A stretch of 64,000 nucleotides of DNA from an uncultured Sutterella sp. (GTDB lineage: Bacteria > Pseudomonadota > Gammaproteobacteria > Burkholderiales > Burkholderiaceae_F): positions 44,832 through 108,831 of the forward strand of contig CAJJRX010000003.1 in the NCBI GenBank assembly GCA_905194315.1, written 5' to 3'. The first letter of the stretch is position 1. The number at the start of each line of letters is the position of its first letter. Made by a program: the position numbers and the translations under genes. The notes under the pieces are model-generated. The model ran no database searches. It saw nothing but the letters and a program-made list of their open reading frames with translations, and had not been told where the DNA came from. Shown piece after piece: positions 8,766 to 17,760 of the stretch.

Positions 8766-9602
8766 ATGTCACTTCTGGAGGCTCTCCAGGCGGTAGTGCT
8801 GGGCATTGTGGAGGGACTGACCGAGTTTCTGCCCATCAGTTCCACAGGGCACCTGATTATTGCGTCGAAGTGGATCGGATTTGACGGCTATGCCGGGGTT
8901 AACACGTTTCTGGTCGCCATTCAGGCGGGAGCCATCTTTGCCGTGTGCTGGTACTACCGGACGCTGATATGGAATATTCTCCGCAATCTGTTCACCTCCG
9001 GTGAGGAGCAGCGCCTGGCAATCAACACGATCATCGCCTTCGTGCCGGCTGTTGCTGTCGGACTCTGCTTTGCCGACTTTATCCAGACGCATTTTTTCAA
9101 CATCGGCACGGTAGTGGTGATGCTCATTCTGGGCGGAATTGTTCTGCTCTGGATTGAGAGGCGCGCCTCCCGACCGGATTACCGTCCGCGAGTGAAAGAG
9201 ATGAAGGATCTGACTTATGCTCAGGCCTTCGGGGTTGGTGTGGCACAGTGTTTTGCCATGATTCCGGGCACAAGTCGCTCGGGTTCAACCATTATCGGCG
9301 GCCTGCTGCTCGGTCTTTCCCGAAAAGCCGCAACCGAGTTTTCCTTCTTCCTTGCCATACCGACAATTCTCGGGGCCAGTGTCTACGATCTGTGGAAGTC
9401 CCGCGAGACGCTTCTGCAGAGTGATCTGTCGGTGGAAATCTTTCTGATCGGTCTGGTTGTCTCGTTTGTCAGTGCTCTTGCTGTAGTCAAGTGGCTGATC
9501 GGATTTGTCTCCCGCCATGACTACCGGCCTTTCGGCTGGTACCGGATTATCTTCGGGCTGCTGCTTCTCGCGGGCTGGTTTGCCGGCATCGTAACGTTCT
9601 GA
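8766..9602 (+). CDS. uppP: Undecaprenyl-diphosphatase UppP (BacA)
   Basis: An integral membrane enzyme that dephosphorylates undecaprenyl pyrophosphate to recycle the lipid carrier for peptidoglycan and surface polysaccharide synthesis; overproduction gives bacitracin resistance. The 278 residues match the family. Both signature regions are present: the Glu-rich GIVEGLTEFLPISSTGHL near the N-terminus and PGTSRSGSTI near residue 163, which together build the active site. About eight hydrophobic helices are visible. GGAGG lies at ideal spacing before the ATG. It converges on trmB, with a bidirectional terminator between them. Confidence 0.96.
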   Translation: MSLLEALQAVVLGIVEGLTEFLPISSTGHLIIASKWIGFDGYAGVNTFLVAIQAGAIFAVCWYYRTLIWNILRNLFTSGEEQRLAINTIIAFVPAVAVGLCFADFIQTHFFNIGTVVVMLILGGIVLLWIERRASRPDYRPRVKEMKDLTYAQAFGVGVAQCFAMIPGTSRSGSTIIGGLLLGLSRKAATEFSFFLAIPTILGASVYDLWKSRETLLQSDLSVEIFLIGLVVSFVSALAVVKWLIGFVSRHDYRPFGWYRIIFGLLLLAGWFAGIVTF

Positions 9603-9604
9603 AC

Positions 9605-9640
9605 AAAAAAACCGGACGCGGTGAGCGCCGGTTTTTTTGC
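9605..9640. terminator. Bidirectional terminator between uppP and trmB
   Basis: A GC-rich hairpin (ACCGG-a-CGC / GCG-CCGGT) is bounded by seven A on the left and seven T on the right. It can stop both convergent genes. Confidence 0.85.
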
Positions 9641-9651
9641 TGTAAGAAAGA

Positions 9652-10386
9652 TTATTTTCTGGTGAATACGAGATCCCAGATCCCGTAGCCGAGCCGCTCC
9701 CCGCGAGCCTGGAATTTTGTACGGGGACGTTCGCACAGCGGATTGCCCATTACCGGGCTCCAGTTGCCGGCACCGTGCAGGTTCTCAAGCTGCGGTTCAG
9801 CCGAGAGCACTTCCATCATCTGCTCGGCATAATTCTGCCAGTCTGTGGCACAGTGCAGATACCCGCCCGGACGGATCTTAGAGGCCAGCATGCCGATGAA
9901 AGGCTGCGCCACGAGGCGGCGCTTGTGGTGACGGGCTTTACGCCAGGGATCCGGGAAGAAAATATGCACCCCGTCAAGACTGTTATCGGCAATCATGTCG
10001 CGCACGATTTCCACTGCGTCATGACGGATGATACGCACATTGCTGAGTCCTTTCTCATCAAGGAGTTTGGCCAGCGCGCCGACACCGGCCACAAAGACCT
10101 CGCAGCCGATGAAGTTCACATCGGGCCGTGACTCGGCAATTGCCGCCGTGGTTTCCCCCATACCGCACCCGATTTCGAGAACCGTGGGCGCCTGACGCCC
10201 GAAAATCTCAGCCGGATTAAGGGCTTCGGGTGTGTATTCAATCTGGTATTTCGGCAGTGACTCTTCCAGAGCACGTTTCTGTGCGGCGGAGATATGTCCG
10301 CGACGCATGACAAAAGAGCGGATGTGGCGGTTTTTGAGCGCCTCTAACTCCTCGGGAGTCAGCTCGGGTTTATCGGTGGTGTCCAT
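9652..10386 (-). CDS. trmB: tRNA (guanine-N7-)-methyltransferase
   Basis: TrmB methylates G46 in the variable loop of tRNAs using S-adenosylmethionine. The 244 residues fit the proteobacterial enzyme. The SAM loop is seen as E-I-G-C-G-M-G-E (about residues 72-79), with NFIGCEV for the acidic strand and the family signature [16 protein letters not shown], followed by the C-terminal [19 protein letters not shown]. It is transcribed towards uppP. A tRNA-Gly gene lies about 100 bp upstream on the same strand and might share transcripts, though no such linkage is shown. The Shine-Dalgarno is weak. Confidence 0.95.
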   Translation of the reverse strand: MDTTDKPELTPEELEALKNRHIRSFVMRRGHISAAQKRALEESLPKYQIEYTPEALNPAEIFGRQAPTVLEIGCGMGETTAAIAESRPDVNFIGCEVFVAGVGALAKLLDEKGLSNVRIIRHDAVEIVRDMIADNSLDGVHIFFPDPWRKARHHKRRLVAQPFIGMLASKIRPGGYLHCATDWQNYAEQMMEVLSAEPQLENLHGAGNWSPVMGNPLCERPRTKFQARGERLGYGIWDLVFTRK

Positions 10387-10486
10387 GGCAAAAATACCAA
10401 CGTAGGGGGTGGAAAATAAAAGAACCGCCTGTACAGAGAGCTATACGGCGGATACGGCAGACCCGGGAAGATCCGGGATAAACAGC

Positions 10487-10560
10487 TGGAGCGGGTGAAG
10501 GGAATCGAACCCTCGTCTTTAGCTTGGGAAGCTATTGCTCTACCATTGAGCTACACCCGC
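10487..10560 (-). tRNA. tRNA-Gly(CCC)
   Basis: A 74-nt cloverleaf with encoded CCA. The acceptor arm pairs GCGGGTG with CACCCGC, and the T arm is GAGGG-TTCGATT-CCCTT. The anticodon loop is TTCCCAA, so the anticodon is CCC, reading GGG. The sequence is close to the well-known bacterial Gly(CCC) tRNA form. Confidence 0.97.
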
Positions 10561-10626
10561 ATTGTGGGCGAATTCTACCACGATTTAGAAAGCTGTGGTG
10601 AAATCCGCCGCAGTATGTCCCGCTCT

Positions 10627-11043
10627 CTAGTGGCGCTCTTTAACGGTACTGAGCACCCAGAGTGCGATGACCAGAATCAGGATTGAGGCTGCCGTGAGTA
10701 CCATGAATGTCGGTGTCATGTGTTCAACGTCAACCACGAAGAATCGGGCAATGGCCACAATGGCGAGCGCCACCGGGGTACGGATCGGAATTTCACGGAT
10801 ACCGAGTGCCGAGCCTTTGATCATCGAAAGGATCTCGATGTACAGAAAGAGCAGCAGCAGATCGCCGAGACTGGCCATGCGGTTGTCGACCATGATCAGA
10901 ATCTGCGAGGAGATGCCCACAATAGTGGCGATACCGATCGCGATGAGCGTAAAAGCCTGAACATAGGTAATGACGTGGTTGAATGTCCTGGAGGAGTATT
11001 CAAGCACGGGGGACGGCGTGTGGTCGTGAGAATGTGGATCCAT
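10627..11043 (-). CDS. psiE: PsiE-family phosphate-starvation-inducible membrane protein
   Basis: A 138-residue inner-membrane protein with four hydrophobic helices and the family-typical segments FLYIEILSMIKG and IRTPVALAIVAIARFFVVD. PsiE is induced by phosphate starvation in enterobacteria; its molecular role is unknown. The start at 11043 (MDPHSHDHTPS) is chosen because it gives the family length; an in-frame ATG at 11100 would add 19 residues (MLESIFQ...). The short His-containing N-terminus (HSHDH) is a small oddity that might bind metal. It is monocistronic between the tRNA-Gly and metNI, on the same strand. Confidence 0.85.
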   Translation of the reverse strand: MDPHSHDHTPSPVLEYSSRTFNHVITYVQAFTLIAIGIATIVGISSQILIMVDNRMASLGDLLLLFLYIEILSMIKGSALGIREIPIRTPVALAIVAIARFFVVDVEHMTPTFMVLTAASILILVIALWVLSTVKERH

Positions 11044-11119
11044 GATGTGCGTTTCAAGAGGTCTCAGAAAAGGCTCAGCCTGAAAAATTGATTCTAGCAT
11101 TGAGCTGCCGTGCTGTTAG

Positions 11120-11156
11120 AAAAGACGGGCCCTGAAAAAAATATTTTCAGAGCCCG
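11120..11156 (-). terminator. Terminator-like hairpin after metI
   Basis: GGGCcCTGAAAA pairs with TTTTCAGaGCCC (11127-11138, 11144-11155). The minus-strand continuation is only moderately T-rich (GTCTTTTC), so termination is likely but perhaps incomplete. Confidence 0.65.
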
Positions 11157-11181
11157 GGATAACAGCGCCTTCGCAGAGCGC

Positions 11182-11835
11182 TTACTTGTGCGAGAGCTTG
11201 CGAACGAGCCAGTCGCCCAGAGACTGGATGCTCTGAACAAGCACGATCAGCACAAGCACAACAGTCCACATCACTTCAGGCATGAAGCGCTGATAGCCGT
11301 AGCGGATACCGAGGTCACCGAGACCGCCGCCCCCCACGGCACCGGCCATGGCGGAGTAACCGATCAGACTGATCACGGAGATTGTCAGGCCGGCCACAAT
11401 ACCGGGAAGTGCCTCGGGGAGCAGAATCTTCGTAATGATCTGCAGATTGGTGGCTCCCATTGCCTGAGCAGCCTCCACAAGTCCTTTATCGACTTCACGC
11501 AGACTGGTTTCGACAATACGTGCAATAAACGGCGCCACGGCAAGCGTGAGCGGAACGATGGCCGCAGCCGTGCCGATCGAGGACCCCACCACGAGACGGG
11601 TAAAGGGAATAATCGCAACCAGCAGGATGATAAACGGCACGGAACGCAGTGCGTTGATCAGCGTGCCGAGAATCGTATTGAACGCGGGCATCGGGAGAAA
11701 GGATTTGCGATCGGTAATGAAAAGCAGAATCCCGAGCGGAATCCCGAAAAGCGCACCGATACCGCCCGAAACAAGCACCATGAGGAGCGTATCGAGTGTG
11801 GATTCCCAGATCATCAGCATTAAATTATTGGACAT
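11182..11835 (-). CDS. metI: D-methionine ABC transporter permease MetI
   Basis: A 217-residue membrane subunit of the MetNIQ methionine importer. It has about five transmembrane helices and the ABC permease EAA loop ([26 protein letters not shown] split across about residues 115-140). GAGGAG lies about ten bases before the ATG, and the start overlaps the metN stop by 11 bp, so the two are translationally coupled. The periplasmic binding lipoprotein MetQ, usually third in the operon, is absent: the next gene downstream is psiE. Confidence 0.93.
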   Translation of the reverse strand: MSNNLMLMIWESTLDTLLMVLVSGGIGALFGIPLGILLFITDRKSFLPMPAFNTILGTLINALRSVPFIILLVAIIPFTRLVVGSSIGTAAAIVPLTLAVAPFIARIVETSLREVDKGLVEAAQAMGATNLQIITKILLPEALPGIVAGLTISVISLIGYSAMAGAVGGGGLGDLGIRYGYQRFMPEVMWTVVLVLIVLVQSIQSLGDWLVRKLSHK

Positions 11836-12874
11836 CAGTCAGCTCCTCAACAATAACGCCCTGTTCACGGATAAAGGCCAGTGCCTGAATATAGATACTC
11901 GGCTCGCATTCGATCATGACGGTAAGGGTACCGAGCATGGTGCCGTGGATATCGTCCACGGAGCCGCGCAGAATATTGAAGTCAAGATTGAAGCGGCGAG
12001 AGCACTCCGAAATGGTCGGCTGTGTGACACGGTCGCCGCGGAAAGCCAGACGCAGCAGATGGACGTAGTCCGGATCAGCATGCGCAGCACGGGCGCGACG
12101 GAGTGTTTCGTGTACGGAGGCCGGCATGTCACGGGCCATCACGTTGCCGATGAGAGCCTTGGTGGTTTCGTGCTGCGGCGCGAGGAAGATATCGGTCACT
12201 GCCCCCGATTCGACGATCTTGCCGTAGTTCATCACCACCACCCGGTCACAGATTTCCTTCACAACCTGCATTTCATGGGTAATCATCACAATCGTGAGAC
12301 CGAGCACCTTGTTGATTCGCTTGAGCAGTGCCAGCGTGGCAGTGGTGGTTTCAGGGTCGAGTGCGGAGGTCGCCTCGTCCGAGAGCAGGATCTTGGGATC
12401 GTTGGTGAGCGCACGGGCAATGCCGACACGCTGCTTCTGACCGCCCGAGAGCTGGGAGGGATATTTGTGGGCGTGTTCCGAGAGACCGACGAGTTCAAGC
12501 AGCGGCTCAATCTTTTCTCTGATCTTGTCAGCAGGGGTGCCGACGAGCTCAAGCGGCAGAGCGACATTGTCGTAAACCGTTCTGGAGCTCAGAAGATTGA
12601 AGTGCTGGAAAATCATGCCGATCGAGCGGCGTGTGTTGCGCAGCTCCTCTTCGGAAAGTGCCATCAGGTTCTTGCCGTCGACGGTAACACTGCCTTCAGT
12701 CGGGCGGTTGAGCAGGTTAATACAGCGCACCAGTGTGCTCTTGCCTGCGCCGGAGCGGCCGATAATGCCGAAAATCTCCCCGGCCTTGATCTCCAGAGAG
12801 ACATTGTCCAGCGCCTTGAATTCCCGACCTTCAGGCGTGGTATAGGATTGAGTGATGTTTTCTAGTTTAATCAT
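11825..12874 (-). CDS. metN: D-methionine ABC transporter ATP-binding protein MetN
   Basis: A 349-residue ATPase that powers methionine uptake. Walker [10 protein letters not shown], signature [15 protein letters not shown] and Walker [15 protein letters not shown] are intact. The last about 75 residues form the NIL (ACT-like) domain that binds methionine and mediates trans-inhibition in this family ([20 protein letters not shown]). The start is set at ATG 12874 ([11 protein letters not shown]); TTG at 12886 is an alternative, and neither has a strong Shine-Dalgarno. It forms the metN-metI operon, with a perfect palindrome about 100 bp upstream that may be its operator. Confidence 0.93.
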   Translation of the reverse strand: MIKLENITQSYTTPEGREFKALDNVSLEIKAGEIFGIIGRSGAGKSTLVRCINLLNRPTEGSVTVDGKNLMALSEEELRNTRRSIGMIFQHFNLLSSRTVYDNVALPLELVGTPADKIREKIEPLLELVGLSEHAHKYPSQLSGGQKQRVGIARALTNDPKILLSDEATSALDPETTTATLALLKRINKVLGLTIVMITHEMQVVKEICDRVVVMNYGKIVESGAVTDIFLAPQHETTKALIGNVMARDMPASVHETLRRARAAHADPDYVHLLRLAFRGDRVTQPTISECSRRFNLDFNILRGSVDDIHGTMLGTLTVMIECEPSIYIQALAFIREQGVIVEELTDVQ

Positions 12875-12971
12875 TGTGTCTGGCAACTTGAGAATAGGGT
12901 TCTCGAAACAATATGCTGTGTGACAGTGTACCCGCTGAAACCGTTTAAGGTATGAAGGAAAAAGGGAATCA

Positions 12972-12988
12972 TTGAGGTATTACCTCAA
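12972..12988. promoter_or_regulatory. Perfect 17-bp palindrome upstream of metNI
   Basis: TTGAGGTA-T-TACCTCAA is an exact 8-bp inverted repeat with a one-base centre, not followed by a T-run, about 100 bp before metN. Its form suits a dimeric repressor or a LysR-type regulator (T-N11-A) site. The identity of the regulator is unknown. Confidence 0.5.
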
Positions 12989-13014
12989 CAGCTAGGCAGG
13001 GCTGGATACAACAA

Positions 13015-13053
13015 CGCCCGCACAGTCTTCTTTGCAGATTACCGGAGCGGGCG
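13015..13053 (-). terminator. Likely terminator of the tRNA-Lys pair
   Basis: The 7-bp GC stem CGCCCGC / GCGGGCG (13015-13021, 13047-13053) has a long loop and is followed on the minus strand by TTGTTGT, 16 bp after the tRNA-Lys(CTT) 3' end. Confidence 0.6.
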
Positions 13054-13068
13054 GGACATATAGGAACT

Positions 13069-13144
13069 TGGTGGGAACGCAGGGATTCGAACCCTGGACC
13101 GACGGATTAAGAGTCCGCTGCTCTACCAGCTGAGCTACGTTCCC
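13069..13144 (-). tRNA. tRNA-Lys(CTT)
   Basis: A 76-nt cloverleaf with encoded CCA. The acceptor arm is GGGAACG / CGTTCCC, and the anticodon loop CTCTTAA gives anticodon CTT, reading AAG. It is the second gene of a two-tRNA unit, 24 bp after tRNA-Lys(TTT). Confidence 0.97.
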
Positions 13145-13168
13145 GAGAAACTGTATTGTAGTAGATTT

Positions 13169-13244
13169 TGGTGGGTCGTGCGAGACTCGAACTCACGACC
13201 AACGGATTAAAAGTCCGCTGCTCTACCAACTGAGCTAACGACCC
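13169..13244 (-). tRNA. tRNA-Lys(TTT)
   Basis: A 76-nt cloverleaf with encoded CCA. The acceptor arm is GGGTCGT / ACGACCC, and the anticodon loop CTTTTAA gives anticodon TTT, reading AAA/AAG. It is the first gene of the tRNA-Lys unit; its U34 is a substrate for the MnmA 2-thiouridylase encoded nearby. Confidence 0.97.
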
Positions 13245-13290
13245 GTTCAGGCATTAGCACGAAAGCGCCAATGAACTACTAAGGGAAGAA

Positions 13291-13319
13291 ATTTTGCACG
13301 AGATTTCAGTTTTTGTCAA
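13291..13319 (-). promoter_or_regulatory. Sigma-70 promoter of the tRNA-Lys unit
   Basis: On the minus strand a consensus -35 TTGACA is separated by exactly 17 bp from CAAAAT (-10), about 47 bp before tRNA-Lys(TTT). The stretch after the -10 contains TTTCTTCCC. Confidence 0.75.
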
Positions 13320-13532
13320 GAGTGTAGCGCTTTTTTGGGATGGATCATTCTGAAACACGGTTTTTTGATCCTGAACATAGGTCTATAGAGGTAGATTTTT
13401 GCTAAAAATTCCTTATAGTGGAACTTTTGTTAAAGTTGATAGGGTAAACACCAACAAAGTATATCTGGATTTCCATTGAGATTTCAGGCATCATATAACA
13501 TATATCGCTGGAACACGAAAACGTAACATATT

Positions 13533-13573
13533 GATATTTAGAGCTTGCAATATCGTTTTTGATTGTTTAGGAT
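13533..13573 (+). promoter_or_regulatory. recA promoter with overlapping inverted repeat
   Basis: A candidate promoter TTGCAA (13545-13550), 17 bp, TAGGAT (13568-13573) lies about 70 bp before recA. The inverted repeat GATATT-N10-AATATC (13533-13554) covers its -35. No CTGT-N8-ACAG LexA box is visible between the tRNA genes and recA, so this repeat is a candidate non-canonical SOS operator (inference). The rest of the 13245-13645 gap is AT-rich with no gene. Confidence 0.5.
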
Positions 13574-13645
13574 ATTCATGTGATCCAAAGAATTGATGTT
13601 GGCTTTATTGTCAATGATATTCGTTTTCCGTTGGAGTTAATAACT

Positions 13646-14755
13646 ATGGCCACGTCTAAAAAAGATGCCCCCCGACTTGAACGTCTCGAGGGTGAACAGC
13701 GCGCCAAGGCACTGAAGGTTGCCCTGGCTGCGATTGAAAAGCAGTTCGGTAAGGGCGCGATTATGCGCATGGATGACGATGTCACGCCTGAGGACATCGA
13801 AGTTGTCTCCACCGGGTCTCTCGGCCTTGACCTCGCGCTGGGCGTTGGCGGTCTTCCCCGTGGCCGTGTGATTGAAGTGTTCGGCCCGGAATCCTCCGGC
13901 AAGACAACCCTCACGCTGCAGGTGATTGCCGAGATGCAGAAAATCGGCGGAACCTGTGCATTCGTTGACGCGGAACATGCGCTTGATGTGAAGTATGCCC
14001 AGCGTCTGGGGGTGCAGATGAAGGATCTGCTGCTCTCGCAGCCTGACACGGGTGAACAGGCGCTTGAAATTACTGACTCTCTGGTGCGCTCCGGTGCGGT
14101 TGACCTGATCGTGGTTGACTCTGTGGCCGCCCTGACGCCGCGCAGTGAAATTGAAGGCGAAATGGGTGATGCGCTCCCCGGTCTGCAGGCCCGTCTGATG
14201 TCTCAGGCACTGCGCAAGCTGACCGCGTCCATCACGCGTACCAAGTCCATGGTTATCTTCATCAACCAGATCCGTATGAAGATCGGCGGCTACGGCAATC
14301 CGGAAACCACCACGGGCGGTAACGCACTGAAGTTCTACAGCTCTGTGCGTCTGGATATCCGTCGTGTCGGCGCCATCAAGAAAGGTGAAGAGGTTATCGG
14401 CAACGAAACCCGCGTGAAAGTGGTCAAGAACAAAGTGGCGCCTCCGTTTAAGGAAGCCAAGTTTGACATTCTTTACGGCGAGGGTATCTCCCGCATGGGC
14501 GAACTGATCGACATCGGTACCGACCTCAATGTTATCGAGAAGTCCGGCGCCTGGTACACCTGTGAAGGTCACCGCTGCCAGGGTAAGGACAACCTGAGGG
14601 AATTCCTGAAGGAAAATCCTGAAGTGGCCCAGACGCTCGAGAAGAAGATCCGCGAGCTCAAGAATGTTCACACCACCACGGTGTCCTCGGATGTGGAATC
14701 CGAAGTGGTACCTGACGATGATGAACAGCCGGTGCTCGACGATGTTGAATACTGA
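13646..14755 (+). CDS. recA: Recombinase RecA
   Basis: RecA forms ATP-dependent filaments on single-stranded DNA, catalyses strand exchange and triggers LexA autocleavage. The 369 residues are slightly longer than E. coli RecA. Walker A GPESSGKT is at 80-87, and [10 protein letters not shown] and the acidic C-terminal tail ([21 protein letters not shown] region) are typical. The start is the ATG at 13646, with GGAG nine bases before; an upstream in-frame GTG (13580) lies near the predicted transcript start and lacks homology. recX follows after a hairpin, the usual proteobacterial arrangement. Confidence 0.98.
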   Translation: MATSKKDAPRLERLEGEQRAKALKVALAAIEKQFGKGAIMRMDDDVTPEDIEVVSTGSLGLDLALGVGGLPRGRVIEVFGPESSGKTTLTLQVIAEMQKIGGTCAFVDAEHALDVKYAQRLGVQMKDLLLSQPDTGEQALEITDSLVRSGAVDLIVVDSVAALTPRSEIEGEMGDALPGLQARLMSQALRKLTASITRTKSMVIFINQIRMKIGGYGNPETTTGGNALKFYSSVRLDIRRVGAIKKGEEVIGNETRVKVVKNKVAPPFKEAKFDILYGEGISRMGELIDIGTDLNVIEKSGAWYTCEGHRCQGKDNLREFLKENPEVAQTLEKKIRELKNVHTTTVSSDVESEVVPDDDEQPVLDDVEY

Positions 14756-14772
14756 TATAGGCTGATATGACT

Positions 14773-14797
14773 GGGCATCCGGACAATCCGGGTGCCC
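14773..14797 (+). terminator. Partial terminator/attenuator between recA and recX
   Basis: An 11-bp stem with one G-U pair (GGGCAtCCGGA / TCCGGgTGCCC) lies 18 bp after the recA stop with only a weak T content behind it. In E. coli a leaky terminator at this place limits recX to low read-through levels; the same is inferred here. Confidence 0.6.
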
Positions 14798-14821
14798 AGA
14801 CTGTTAAGAGCAGAGTGACGC

Positions 14822-15655
14822 GTGAAAAAGAAAGCTGATGAACAGGGTGTGGTATTTGTCTGGGGTGATGACGGATCGCTCTTTGAAGCGGACGCAGTGC
14901 GCCCGGCGCCGGTTGCACCGGTAACCCCGTCTCCCTCCCTTGACAGAGATCCGATTGCCCGTGAGATTCCGGCCTCACTGCGGGTCATACCGGCTGAGGA
15001 TGAGAAGGAGTCTGCAGGTCACCCACGACAGCCTGCCGTGCGCCGCTGCCGGCAGATGCCGCAGGTCGAAGCACCTGCAGCTGCCGGGGACGAAGGGGTT
15101 GAACGCGTCCCGTTCGACTCCCTTTTCTCGCATGAGGAGCGTTCGAAAAAAGGCACGCGCGAGAAGCGCCGTCGCGCCCCTCAAGAAAAACCGAGTCTCA
15201 ATGCCCAGGCGATCGGCTATCTGAGCCGGCGTGAGTATTCCCGAAAGGAGCTGCGCAGCCGGCTCAGCCGAGCCAATCCGGAGGTGAGTGCAGAGGAGAT
15301 CGACGAATGTCTCAAAAGACTGGAATCCCTCGGTTATGTCTCGGATGAACGTTTTGCTGCCGGGCGTGCCCGGGTGCGTGCCCAGCAGCTCGGCAACCGC
15401 CGGATCCGGGGTGAGCTGCGTCAGCTCGGTGTCTCCGAGGAGACTGTCAGGAATGCGCTTGACGAAATCCAGGACAGTGAGGAGGTTCGGGCATATCGGG
15501 TATGGCGGAAGCGTTTTCGCGAACTGCCCGATTCACCCAAAGAGAGAGACCGGCAGATCCGGTATCTTTTGTACCGCGGATTTTCAATGAGCTCGATCAA
15601 TCAGGTCATCCGCGGAAAGGTGGAAGATCCTGACGCGCAGGGATTTTGGGATTGA
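14822..15655 (+). CDS. recX: Regulatory protein RecX with long N-terminal extension
   Basis: RecX binds RecA filaments and inhibits their extension. The RecX fold lies in residues about 125-277 (SLNAQAIGYLSRREYSRKEL, then three-helix repeats, LGNRRIRGELRQLGVSEE, QIRYLLYRGFSMSSI). The normal protein is about 150-170 residues. Here about 120 extra residues precede it, low in complexity and rich in Pro, Ala, Arg and Glu, probably disordered. The start used is GTG at 14822 with a weak Shine-Dalgarno; no better start is evident closer to the domain, so the extension may be real but could be shorter. Confidence 0.85.
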   Translation: MKKKADEQGVVFVWGDDGSLFEADAVRPAPVAPVTPSPSLDRDPIAREIPASLRVIPAEDEKESAGHPRQPAVRRCRQMPQVEAPAAAGDEGVERVPFDSLFSHEERSKKGTREKRRRAPQEKPSLNAQAIGYLSRREYSRKELRSRLSRANPEVSAEEIDECLKRLESLGYVSDERFAAGRARVRAQQLGNRRIRGELRQLGVSEETVRNALDEIQDSEEVRAYRVWRKRFRELPDSPKERDRQIRYLLYRGFSMSSINQVIRGKVEDPDAQGFWD

Positions 15656-15674
15656 ACATAACCTCGCGTTATGT
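15656..15674. terminator. Weak hairpin after recX
   Basis: ACATAAC / GTTATGT with a CTCGC loop begins at the recX stop region; a TATTTTT stretch lies a few bases on. It is AT-rich, so at best a weak terminator. Confidence 0.4.
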
Positions 15675-15753
15675 CAAGTATTTTTCCCGACAAACCCGCC
15701 GCTCTTTGCTACAATCAATCTCCTGACAGCTACCTATTGGAGAGATTATTTTG

Positions 15754-16503
15754 GTGGAATACCTCTATGATTTGCTGGTCAACCTGCACTGGGCTGCGGT
15801 TGGCCAGATTATTATGATTGACATCCTGCTTGGCGGGGACAATGCGGTCGTGATTGCGCTTGCCTGCCGAAATCTGCCGGAGCATCAGCGTAAAAAAGGG
15901 GTTATCTGGGGCACAGCCGGTGCCATCGCACTTCGTGTGGTACTGATTGTCTTTGCAGTGATGCTCCTGGATCTGCCGCTGCTGAAGGTTACGGGCGGTG
16001 TACTGCTGATCTGGATCGGGGCCAAGCTGCTTCTTCCGGAAGATGAAGGGCATGAGCATATTGAAGGTAGCAATCGTTTGCTCGGTGCCATTAAGACCAT
16101 CATCGTTGCGGACCTCGTGATGAGTTTTGACAACGTGATCGCCATTGCCGGTGCTGCACAGCAGGCTCACGAAGCGCATCAGACGCTTCTTGTGGTTTTC
16201 GGTCTGCTCGTTTCTGTGCCGTTTATCGTCTTCGGTTCGCAGATGGTTCTTAAACTGATTGACCGGTTCCCTGTGGTGATTTATTTCGGTGCCGGTCTGC
16301 TTGGCTGGATTGCCGGCGGCATGGTTACCTCTGACGGCTTTATCACCCAGCGCTGGCCTGAGCTGAGCTTTACGCTTCACTATCCGGCCTGTGTGATCGG
16401 TGCTCTGCTGGTGATTATCATCGGGCACTTCTGGGGCAAGGCAAAGATGAAGGCAATTGCCGAGAAACGTGCCGCCCGCGAAGCTCAGAAAGCTCAGAGC
16501 TGA
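15754..16503 (+). CDS. TerC-family integral membrane protein
   Basis: A 249-residue polytopic membrane protein of the TerC family (YkoY/YjbE-like), which includes proteins implicated in metal ion export such as Mn2+ and, in plasmids, tellurium resistance. The two conserved acidic membrane motifs are present: GGDNAVVIALA near residue 30 and MSFDNVIAIAGA near 125. The C-terminus is a short basic cytoplasmic tail. GTG at 15754 is taken as start, with GGAGAG nine bases upstream; TTG at 15751 is possible. No yybP-ykoY Mn2+ riboswitch is visible before it. It ends at a bidirectional terminator shared with mnmA. Confidence 0.9.
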   Translation: MEYLYDLLVNLHWAAVGQIIMIDILLGGDNAVVIALACRNLPEHQRKKGVIWGTAGAIALRVVLIVFAVMLLDLPLLKVTGGVLLIWIGAKLLLPEDEGHEHIEGSNRLLGAIKTIIVADLVMSFDNVIAIAGAAQQAHEAHQTLLVVFGLLVSVPFIVFGSQMVLKLIDRFPVVIYFGAGLLGWIAGGMVTSDGFITQRWPELSFTLHYPACVIGALLVIIIGHFWGKAKMKAIAEKRAAREAQKAQS

Positions 16504-16526
16504 TCAGGGAACACTCTCCGTGGACA

Positions 16527-16569
16527 AAAAACATGAGGCCGCAGCGCTAAGCAGGCGGCCTCTTGTTTT
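16527..16569. terminator. Bidirectional terminator between terC-family gene and mnmA
   Basis: The stem GAGGCCGC / GCGGCCTC (16535-16542, 16555-16562) is bounded by AAAAAACAT on the left and TTGTTTT on the right. Confidence 0.8.
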
Positions 16570-16606
16570 ATCAGCTCCCGGGTGGCTGGTAAGCCACTAC
16601 TGTCGG

Positions 16607-17695
16607 TCAGTTTTTCACCTTATCGATAAATCCGCCGCCCAGGCACACATCTCCCTGGTAGAGAACAGCGCTCTGTCCGGGGGTGGCAGCCCACTGCGGA
16701 TCATCAAATCCGAGCGTAAACGCATCCGCACTGTCTGAGAGCAGCCGGCAGGCGCCGTCACTCTGGCGGTAACGCGTTTTCACGGTTACTGTTTCTGTAA
16801 TGTCGGGTGCCGATCCGCTGATCCAGCTCGGGTGTACGGCAGTGAGCTCATGAGAGAGCAGCCACGGGTGATCATGCCCCTGGCAGACCCAGAGCGTATT
16901 GCTCTTGAGGTCCTTGCGCGCCACAAACCACGGCTCGCCTGTGGAGTCCTTCGTCCCGCCGATACCGATGCCCTTGCGCTGGCCGAGCGTATAAAAGGAG
17001 AGCCCGATATGCTCACCGATCACTTTGCCGTCAGGGGTTCTGATCGGACCGGGGTGTGTCGGCAGATAGCGGCTGAGGAACTCGCGGAAGGGGCGCTCTC
17101 CGATAAAGCAGATGCCGGTGGAATCTTTTTTCCGTGCATTGGGCAGCTTCAGATCGGCGGCGATCTCGCGAACGCGGGTTTTGTAGAGATCCCCGACAGG
17201 GAAAATCACACGCGAGATCTGTTCCTGCGTCAGACGGTGCAGAAAGTAGCTCTGATCCTTGCCGGGATCGACACCGCGCAGCAGCTGTACGCCACGGTCG
17301 GTGTGACGCACACGCGCGTAGTGTCCCGTGGCGATATAGTCTGCGCCCATGGCCATGGCATGGTCGAGAAAGGCGCGGAACTTGATTTCGGCATTGCAGA
17401 GAATATCGGGGTTGGGGGTACGGCCGGCGTTGTACTCGCGCAGAAAGTCCGAGAACACGCGTTCCTTGTATTCACGGGCGAAGTTCACCGCCTCAATGTC
17501 GATACCGATGACGTCAGCAACACTGCTCGCATCGATAAAGTCCTGACGTGAGGAGCAGTATTCGCTGTCATCATCATCTTCCCAGTTTTTCATGAACAGA
17601 CCGATGACTTCGTAACCCTGTTCCTTGAGCAGCCAGGCGCTCACTGAGGAGTCAACACCGCCGGAGAGCCCGACAACGACTGTTTTCTTTGACAT
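16607..17695 (-). CDS. mnmA: tRNA-specific 2-thiouridylase MnmA
   Basis: MnmA adenylates and thiolates U34 of tRNAs for Lys, Glu and Gln, using persulfide from the IscS/Tus relay. The 362 residues match the family. The PP-loop S-G-G-V-D-S-S is at 11-17, and the two catalytic cysteines are C100 ([11 protein letters not shown]) and C196 ([10 protein letters not shown]). The C-terminal beta-barrel is complete. It reads divergently from a flavoprotein gene 65 bp away. Its product is the substrate family for the MnmC-like protein at 6.3 kb and matches the tRNA-Lys(TTT) gene at 13.2 kb. Confidence 0.97.
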   Translation of the reverse strand: MSKKTVVVGLSGGVDSSVSAWLLKEQGYEVIGLFMKNWEDDDDSEYCSSRQDFIDASSVADVIGIDIEAVNFAREYKERVFSDFLREYNAGRTPNPDILCNAEIKFRAFLDHAMAMGADYIATGHYARVRHTDRGVQLLRGVDPGKDQSYFLHRLTQEQISRVIFPVGDLYKTRVREIAADLKLPNARKKDSTGICFIGERPFREFLSRYLPTHPGPIRTPDGKVIGEHIGLSFYTLGQRKGIGIGGTKDSTGEPWFVARKDLKSNTLWVCQGHDHPWLLSHELTAVHPSWISGSAPDITETVTVKTRYRQSDGACRLLSDSADAFTLGFDDPQWAATPGQSAVLYQGDVCLGGGFIDKVKN

Positions 17696-17760
17696 TAGTG
17701 TGTGTCCGGAGACAAAAATGGAGTTGAAATAAGTATCAGGCGTGCGGAGGAGAGAAAAAA

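Noticed and set aside
11546..12865. 439-codon plus-strand frame across metN/metI
   Set aside because: It spans two genes on the other strand with strong ABC transporter signatures; the translation is His/Arg-rich noise.
15656..15753. yybP-ykoY manganese riboswitch before the TerC-family gene
   Set aside because: The gap is under 100 bp and shows none of the conserved loop sequences; only a weak AT-rich hairpin is present.
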